Assembly: GCA_025934385.1 (NCBI GenBank)
Contig: JAICYE010000061.1
Location: forward strand, 1-8,913
Source of the DNA: Acidimicrobiia bacterium
GTDB lineage: Bacteria; Actinomycetota; Acidimicrobiia; IMCC26256; BP-133
DNA length: 8,913 nt
Direction: 5' to 3'
Shown here: positions 5,528-8,913 of the stretch, one piece after another
Layout of the letters: the number at the start of each line of letters is the position of its first letter
How positions within the stretch are numbered: position 1 is the stretch's first letter
Program-made: the position numbers and the translations under genes
Notes under the pieces: generated by a model
Seen by the model: the letters and a program-made list of their open reading frames with translations, nothing else
Told to the model about the DNA's origin: nothing
Databases searched by the model: none

Positions 5528-6637
5528 TCAGTGCGGGAGGGCCAGCGGCTGCCAGGTGGCGCCGCCGTCGGCGGTGCTGAACAGCTGCCGGCTGCCCGCC
5601 GGCCCGGCGGTGAGGATGCCGTGGTCGGCGTCGGTGAACTGCAGTGCCGGGTCGGCGCCGGTGTGGAGCACCGTCGTGAAGTGGAGGCCGTTGTCGGTCG
5701 TCCGCATGACGTCGCCGCTGTCGAGGCCCACGACGGCGGTGCTCCCGCCGACGGCCAGCGACGTCAACGACGTCGGGAAGCTGTAGTGCCAGACCACCGC
5801 CCAGCTGCGGCCGCCGTCCGATGACGTCTGCAGCTCGGCCGGGCCGCCGGGGATGGCCGGCAGGCAGGCGGCCACGAGCCCGTCCTCGTTGGTGATCGGG
5901 GCGATCATCGGGCGGGGGCAGGGGCCGGTGCGGCGCTCCCAGCGTCCGCTGCCGATGCGGGCCAGGAAGAAGTCGCCGACCTGGGCGTACACACTCGTCC
6001 GGTTCACGATCAGCGTCCCGGCGTCGGTGGAGGGCAGGTCGGTCCCGACGCTGGCGAAGCGCCATCGCCCACTGGAGATGGTCCCTTCCGCGACTTTCAT
6101 CGGGGAATTGCAGTTGCCGGCGCCGGAACCGCACTCCCCGACGAGGGCGAAGGCCTGGCTGCCGGCGACCTCGAGGGCCGCCACCGGGTTGCCGAGGTCG
6201 ACGCGCTGCCAGCGCTTGCCGCCGTTGAAGGTGGCGAAGAGGCTGCGGTCGTAGACCCATCCGTGCTGGGCGTCGGCGAAGCGCACGTCGTCGACCCGGT
6301 CGGTGGTGGCCGCACCGGCCGCCGGGACGTCGAGGGTGCTCAGCCGGGTCCACGACGCACCGCCGTCGGTGGTCTTCCAGACGACGGCGCAGTGGGCGTC
6401 GGCGGCGTCCGGCTTCGGGCACGGCTCGTCCGTCAGCGCCCAGCCGTCCTGCTCGCTGTCGAAGGAGGCGTCGTGGAGGTTCGACGGCGGCGGGGCCGTG
6501 GTGGCGGTGGTGGCCGAGGATCCGCCCGTCCGGCTGGTGGGCGGCCCCGACCGGTTCGAGGAGTGGTGGTCGCAGCCCGCCAGCAGGGCGCAGAGGAGCA
6601 CCACGGAGAGCAGGGGGCGTCGCCGCACGGCGCCCAT
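5528..6637 (-). CDS. lipoprotein with Asp-box/BNR repeats (beta-propeller)
   Basis: A 369-residue exported lipoprotein. The N-terminus has basic RRR, a hydrophobic core and the lipobox LLAGC, making Cys22 the predicted lipidated first residue. A Ser/Thr/Pro-rich spacer (about 25-52) leads to a beta-propeller of the BNR/sortilin/YCF48 kind. Five Asp-box-like turns are visible: TTDGGASW (89-96), FNGGKRW (137-143), SSDGGRSW (272-279), TTDNGLHF (313-320) and TADGGATW (355-362). A second repeated turn of the HGW type occurs around 59-68, 120-129 and 334-343. Six Cys (73, 83, 169, 176, 240, 258) in the exported part could form disulfides. No sialidase catalytic residues are recognised, so it is more likely a binding or scaffold protein than an enzyme. 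The ATG at 6637 is the best start, though its Shine-Dalgarno sequence is weak. It lies 40 nt downstream of the DUF488 gene on the same strand and converges with the alpha subunit gene. Confidence 0.82.
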   Translation of the reverse strand: MGAVRRRPLLSVVLLCALLAGCDHHSSNRSGPPTSRTGGSSATTATTAPPPSNLHDASFDSEQDGWALTDEPCPKPDAADAHCAVVWKTTDGGASWTRLSTLDVPAAGAATTDRVDDVRFADAQHGWVYDRSLFATFNGGKRWQRVDLGNPVAALEVAGSQAFALVGECGSGAGNCNSPMKVAEGTISSGRWRFASVGTDLPSTDAGTLIVNRTSVYAQVGDFFLARIGSGRWERRTGPCPRPMIAPITNEDGLVAACLPAIPGGPAELQTSSDGGRSWAVVWHYSFPTSLTSLAVGGSTAVVGLDSGDVMRTTDNGLHFTTVLHTGADPALQFTDADHGILTAGPAGSRQLFSTADGGATWQPLALPH

Positions 6638-6677
6638 TACAGCCTGATTCGGGGTGGGGGGCGCGCCGTCGGCGTCT

Positions 6678-7232
6678 TCAGCCGTCGTCGAAGAGGCGGT
6701 GGTCGACGCCGAGGTCGTAGACGAGGTGGTCGCCCACCCGGCGGGCCTCGGGCGTGACGGGGTGGGCGGCGAGCCGTCCGTCGTGGAAGAGGTGCTCGAC
6801 GGCCAGGCCTTCGACGACCACGAGATGGTCGGCCAGCAGCCGCCGGTGGCAGTGTCACCACAGGCCCTCGGCGCACATCACCGCCGCCGCCCGATGTTCG
6901 GCCAGGGCCCGCAACTCGGCCGCCGCGGCGGCGAACTCGGCCGTGGCCATGTGATCGGCGTAGGCCCGGAACTGCTCGTTGCGCAGGCCGACGTTGGGCG
7001 AGCCCTCGACCGGCCGCCGGCGGCCGCCGAGGGCCGGGCACCAGCGGTAGAGGACGCCGAAGTCGGCCGGCAGCCAGCCGGCCATGGCCTCGGAGCCGAA
7101 GTGGGGATGGCGGCGGCTGCCGGGGTACCGTCGGACGTCGACGACGACATCGACGCCGGCGGCCTGCACCAGGGCGCCGAAGGCGCCGGGCCCGAGGGCG
7201 CCGTGGCCCACCGTCCGCACGACCGTTGGCAT
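6678..7232 (-). pseudogene. DUF488 family gene with one in-frame stop codon
   Basis: The frame encodes a DUF488 protein, a family of uncharacterised small cytoplasmic proteins. Motifs are VRTVGHG (5-11), VDVRRYPGSRRHPHF (31-45), YRWCPALGGRR (62-72), NVGLRNEQFRAYADHM (80-95) and VMCAEGLW (118-125). A TGA (6857-6855) follows at codon 126, then the same frame continues HCHRRLLADHLV and on for 58 codons to TGA 6680-6678. Homologues read WWRCHRR here, so the stop replaces a conserved Trp and one G-to-A change (TGG to TGA) explains it. Total length without the stop would be 184 residues, normal for the family, and third codon positions stay GC-rich after the stop. The start is ATG 7232, preceded by GAAAG; a longer frame from 7325 has no support. 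It may be a recent pseudogene, a read-through gene or a sequence error. As it stands, the product is 125 residues and lacks the CHRR motif. Confidence 0.8.
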
Positions 7233-7277
7233 GGTTCTTTCGATCGCCGAGAGGGTACGCGCCCTGGCAGAGAACCA
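7232..7277 (+). promoter_or_regulatory. inverted repeat in the DUF488/hemerythrin divergent region
   Basis: TGGTTCT (7232-7238) and AGAACCA (7271-7277) form a perfect 7-bp inverted repeat separated by 32 bp. Between them lie CGATCG (7240-7245) and the small dyad AGGG..CCCT (7252-7265). The intergenic region is only 71 bp, so promoters for both genes must overlap these elements. A shared dimeric regulator is possible; chance is not excluded for 7-bp arms. Confidence 0.3.
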
Positions 7278-7292
7278 CTGAGCGAGAGGAGC

Positions 7293-7299
7293 GGAAGAG
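7293..7299 (+). promoter_or_regulatory. ribosome binding site of the hemerythrin gene
   Basis: GGAAGAG lies just before ATG 7304, with a second purine-rich stretch (GAGAGGAG) at 7284-7291. Together they fix the start at 7304 and argue against the in-frame ATG at 7226, whose extra residues come from the intergenic region. Confidence 0.6.
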
Positions 7300-7303
7300 A
7301 GAT

Positions 7304-7876
7304 ATGGCCAGCGAGATCGCGCCACAGACCGGCGACGACATCGTCCTCGTCCTCACGCAACAGCACGAGCGGGTCCGGGCCCTCCTTTCCGAGCTCCACG
7401 AGACGGTGGCGGCCGTGGCCGACATCACCGGCGACATGGCCGAGCCGTTCCAGGAGCTCGTCCGGCTGCTGGTGGCCCACGAGGCCGCCGAGGAGCTCGT
7501 CGTCTACCCGGTCCTCCGCAGCGGGCTCGAGCAGGGCCGCCTGGCCGGCGAGCGCATGGCCGAGGAGGACGAGGCCAAGCACCTCCTGGCCAAGCTGGAG
7601 AAGATGGCACCGTCGTTCTTCGACTTCCCGACCGTCCTCGCCGAGCTCGAGGAGAAGGTGCTGGCCCACGCCGAGCAGGAGGAGCACACGGTCTTCCCGC
7701 TGCTCGAGGGTCGCCTCCCGGCCGACGAGCGACAGCGGATGGCCGGCGACTTCCTCTACGTGGCGGCCAAGGCGCCCACCCATGCCCACGCCCACACCCC
7801 CGAGAGCGCCGTCGGCAACGCCGTCCTCGGCCCGGTGCTGGCCACGATCGACCGCGTGCGCGACGCCCGGCACTGA
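7304..7876 (+). CDS. hemerythrin HHE-domain protein (diiron)
   Basis: A 190-residue cytoplasmic four-helix-bundle protein of the hemerythrin/HHE cation-binding family, expected to bind a non-heme diiron centre and to sense or handle oxygen, nitric oxide or iron. Likely ligand motifs in order: LTQQHERVRALLSELHE (His21, helix 1), VAHEAAEELVVYPVL (His59, Glu63/64, helix 2), EEDEAKHLLAKLE (His93, helix 3) and LAHAEQEEHTVFPLLE (His122, Glu126/127, His128, helix 4). The C-terminal stretch THAHAHTP (159-166) is His-rich and may bind metal weakly. Length is typical for stand-alone bacterial HHE proteins. It is divergent from the DUF488 gene and converges with the HDOD gene 18 nt away, so it is probably monocistronic. 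The family is clear; the physiological role is not. Confidence 0.88.
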   Translation: MASEIAPQTGDDIVLVLTQQHERVRALLSELHETVAAVADITGDMAEPFQELVRLLVAHEAAEELVVYPVLRSGLEQGRLAGERMAEEDEAKHLLAKLEKMAPSFFDFPTVLAELEEKVLAHAEQEEHTVFPLLEGRLPADERQRMAGDFLYVAAKAPTHAHAHTPESAVGNAVLGPVLATIDRVRDARH

Positions 7877-7894
7877 CGGAGCGCGGCGCCCGTC

Positions 7895-8758
7895 CTACCC
7901 GGAAAAGGCCTGGAGCAGCTGGGCCACGTCGTCCTCCACCTGGCGGGCGATCGCCAGGGCCTCGGGGACGTCGAGGCCCAGGGCCCGCAGGCCGGGATTC
8001 GGGCCGTGCTCCAGCTCGGCGGCCGGTGTCTTGACGAGCCGGCTGGCGACCGCCTCCGCCGCCACCAGCAGCAGGGCGTGCGGCTCGGTCAGCGTGGCCG
8101 GATGGGCGTGGTGGTCGGCCACCGCCTCGATGAACGTCTCCGGGAACCGCCAGGCGGAGAACACCCGGGCGGCGGCCTCGTCGTGGGCCATGCCGTAGGC
8201 GGCCTTCTCGGCGGCCCGCAGCGACCGTCCGCCCCGGGCCTCGGCCTGCACGGCCTCGAACCGGGCGGGATCGGCTCGAAACAAGAGTGCACTCCCGAGG
8301 TCGTGGAGGAGCCCCAGCGGGAACGCCTGGTTGGGCCGGACGCCGGCCCGGGGCGCCAGCACCGAGCACAGCGTGGCGGTGGCCACGGAGTGCTCCCAGT
8401 AGCCGTCGGGGACGCTGTGCTCGCCCGGTTCGAACAGCCCGCTGGCGTGGACGGCGGCCATGGCCCGCACCGTCGGGAAGCCCACCACCGTCACGGCGAA
8501 GGCGACGTCGGCCACCCGGCGGGACAGGCCGTAATAGGCGGAGTTGGCCAGCCGCAGCACCCGGGCGGTGAGCGACGGGTCGGCGGTCAGGGCGGCGGCC
8601 AGGTCCTTGGCCGAGGAGTTGGGCTGGTCGGCCACCCACACCGTCCGCACCGCCACCGACGGCTGGGCCGGCAGGCGCTCCAGCTCCTCGATGAGGACGT
8701 CGACCAGGGCCCCCCGTTCCGCCTCCTCCTCTTCTTCGATCAGGGTCGGATCGCTCAC
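7895..8758 (-). CDS. HDOD-domain signalling protein
   Basis: A 287-residue cytoplasmic HDOD protein. HDOD domains are HD-superfamily relatives that usually lack phosphohydrolase activity and act as protein-interaction modules in second-messenger pathways. An acidic N-terminus (LIEEEEEAERG, 6-16) precedes the domain. Motifs: LTADPSLTARVLRLANSAYYGL (57-78, the HDOD signature helix-turn), WEHSVATA (121-128), LGLLHDLG (148-155, with His152-Asp153 still present), AYGMAHDEAAARVFSAWRFPE (187-207) and VADHHAHP (213-220). The retained HD pair and extra histidines leave residual metal binding possible. The GTG start overlaps the stop codon of the EAL gene (GTGA) and is preceded by a G-rich ribosome binding region, so translation is coupled to that gene. 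The pair is therefore likely to act in one cyclic-di-GMP circuit. Confidence 0.87.
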   Translation of the reverse strand: MSDPTLIEEEEEAERGALVDVLIEELERLPAQPSVAVRTVWVADQPNSSAKDLAAALTADPSLTARVLRLANSAYYGLSRRVADVAFAVTVVGFPTVRAMAAVHASGLFEPGEHSVPDGYWEHSVATATLCSVLAPRAGVRPNQAFPLGLLHDLGSALLFRADPARFEAVQAEARGGRSLRAAEKAAYGMAHDEAAARVFSAWRFPETFIEAVADHHAHPATLTEPHALLLVAAEAVASRLVKTPAAELEHGPNPGLRALGLDVPEALAIARQVEDDVAQLLQAFSG

Positions 8759-8913
8759 CCTCGCACCCCCCCTTGCGGCTCCCGCCGCAGCTGTCGGGGG
8801 GACACCCCCCGTCCCCCGGGCACGTCGGAGCCGACCCCGCTGCCCCGCAGCCAGGCGGTCGCCTTGCCGGCGGGCATCGGCCGGGCGTAGAGGTAGCCCT
8901 GGGCGAAGCGGCA
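8755..8913 (-). CDS. EAL-domain cyclic-di-GMP phosphodiesterase, C-terminal end (partial)
   Basis: Only the last 52 residues are in the window. They begin CRFAQGYLYARPMPAG, the conserved final motif of EAL domains (GQGYLFxRP type), followed by a Gly/Arg-rich tail ending GGVRG. EAL domains hydrolyse cyclic-di-GMP. The catalytic ExL motif and any GGDEF or sensor domain lie beyond the right edge, so activity cannot be judged. The tail after RPMPAG is encoded by DNA that folds into two hairpins and a run of seven G, and it is longer than the usual EAL end. The TGA stop overlaps the HDOD start by 4 nt. Confidence 0.8.
   Translation of the reverse strand, partial: CRFAQGYLYARPMPAGKATAWLRGSGVGSDVPGGRGVSPRQLRREPQGGVRG
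8774..8811 (-). other. two tandem hairpins ahead of the HDOD start
   Basis: In mRNA sense on the minus strand, a 7-bp stem CGGGGGG/CCCCCCG with a 3-nt loop (8811-8795) is followed by a 6-bp stem TGCGGC/GCCGCA with a 4-nt loop (8789-8774). Then comes a run of seven G (8772-8766) just before the HDOD GTG. They lie inside the EAL tail codons and may modulate coupling between the two genes, or represent a short REP-like insertion. Confidence 0.5.

Noticed and set aside
7226..7303. Upstream ATG start for the hemerythrin protein (adds 26 residues)
   Set aside because: It overlaps the DUF488 start and intergenic repeats and lacks a ribosome binding site; ATG 7304 has GGAAGAG in front.
7233..7325. 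Longer N-terminus for the DUF488 frame from 7325
   Set aside because: The added residues cover the divergent promoter and the hemerythrin start; the family N-terminus begins at MPTVVRTVGHG.
6878..7873. 331-codon minus-strand frame opposite the hemerythrin gene and across DUF488
   Set aside because: Antisense to clear HHE motifs and out of frame with DUF488; shadow.
8006..8890. 294-codon plus-strand frame opposite HDOD and the EAL end
   Set aside because: Gly/His/Arg-rich shadow of two recognisable minus-strand proteins.
1..8913. CRISPR array, tRNA/rRNA genes, insertion sequence or prophage genes
   Set aside because: No regularly spaced repeats of that kind, no cloverleaf or rRNA-like stretch, and no transposase, integrase or phage protein frame was seen.

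Overview
The window comes from a high-GC bacterium (about 70% G+C by eye, almost every third codon position G or C, frequent GTG starts). This composition and the gene families fit an actinobacterium; Acidimicrobiia is a plausible guess, but no marker gene here proves it. There are no rRNA or tRNA genes, CRISPR arrays or transposase genes. It looks like ordinary chromosomal gene territory, with several compact control elements between the genes.

Layout. (1) 1-790, minus: the N-terminal half of a DHA2-type (14-TM) drug exporter that runs off the left edge. (2) 834-1211, plus: a small unrecognised helical protein, divergent from the exporter. (3) 1212-1340: a 129-bp intergenic region with a downstream hairpin, three 7-mers at an exact 11-bp period (an OmpR/PhoB-type tandem site that resembles a Pho box) and an 18-bp perfect palindrome. 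It precedes (4) 1341-2993, plus: a secreted, C-terminally anchored NAGPA-domain phosphodiester glycosidase. (5) 3005-5491, plus: a small conserved-looking protein, then the ATP-grasp (beta) and CoA-binding (alpha) subunits of an ADP-forming acyl/acetyl-CoA synthetase. The beta-alpha junction is filled by a perfect 17-bp inverted repeat. It starts at the base after the beta stop codon and ends inside the alpha start codon, enclosing the alpha ribosome binding site. (6) 5528-6637, minus: a lipoprotein with Asp-box/BNR repeats (beta-propeller). (7) 6678-7232, minus: a DUF488 gene interrupted by one in-frame TGA where the family normally has Trp. (8) 7304-7876, plus: a hemerythrin (HHE) diiron protein, divergent from the DUF488 gene over a 71-bp gap carrying an inverted repeat. 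(9) 7895-8758, minus: an HDOD signalling protein, translationally coupled (GTGA overlap) to (10) 8755-8913, minus: the C-terminal end of an EAL-domain cyclic-di-GMP phosphodiesterase that enters from the right edge.

How they may work together. The two CoA-synthetase subunits should form one enzyme interconverting acyl-CoA, ADP and Pi with free acid, CoA and ATP; each carries its expected histidine motif (HKT in beta, SHTG at His254 in alpha). The EAL-HDOD pair is a typical second-messenger signalling arrangement. The glycosidase acts on phosphodiester-linked sugars, so a Pho-box-like array upstream suggests phosphate-responsive control; this is inference. The most unusual structures are the palindromic beta-alpha junction, with a 21-codon micro-ORF that links both genes by 4-nt overlaps, and the array plus palindrome at 1237-1282.
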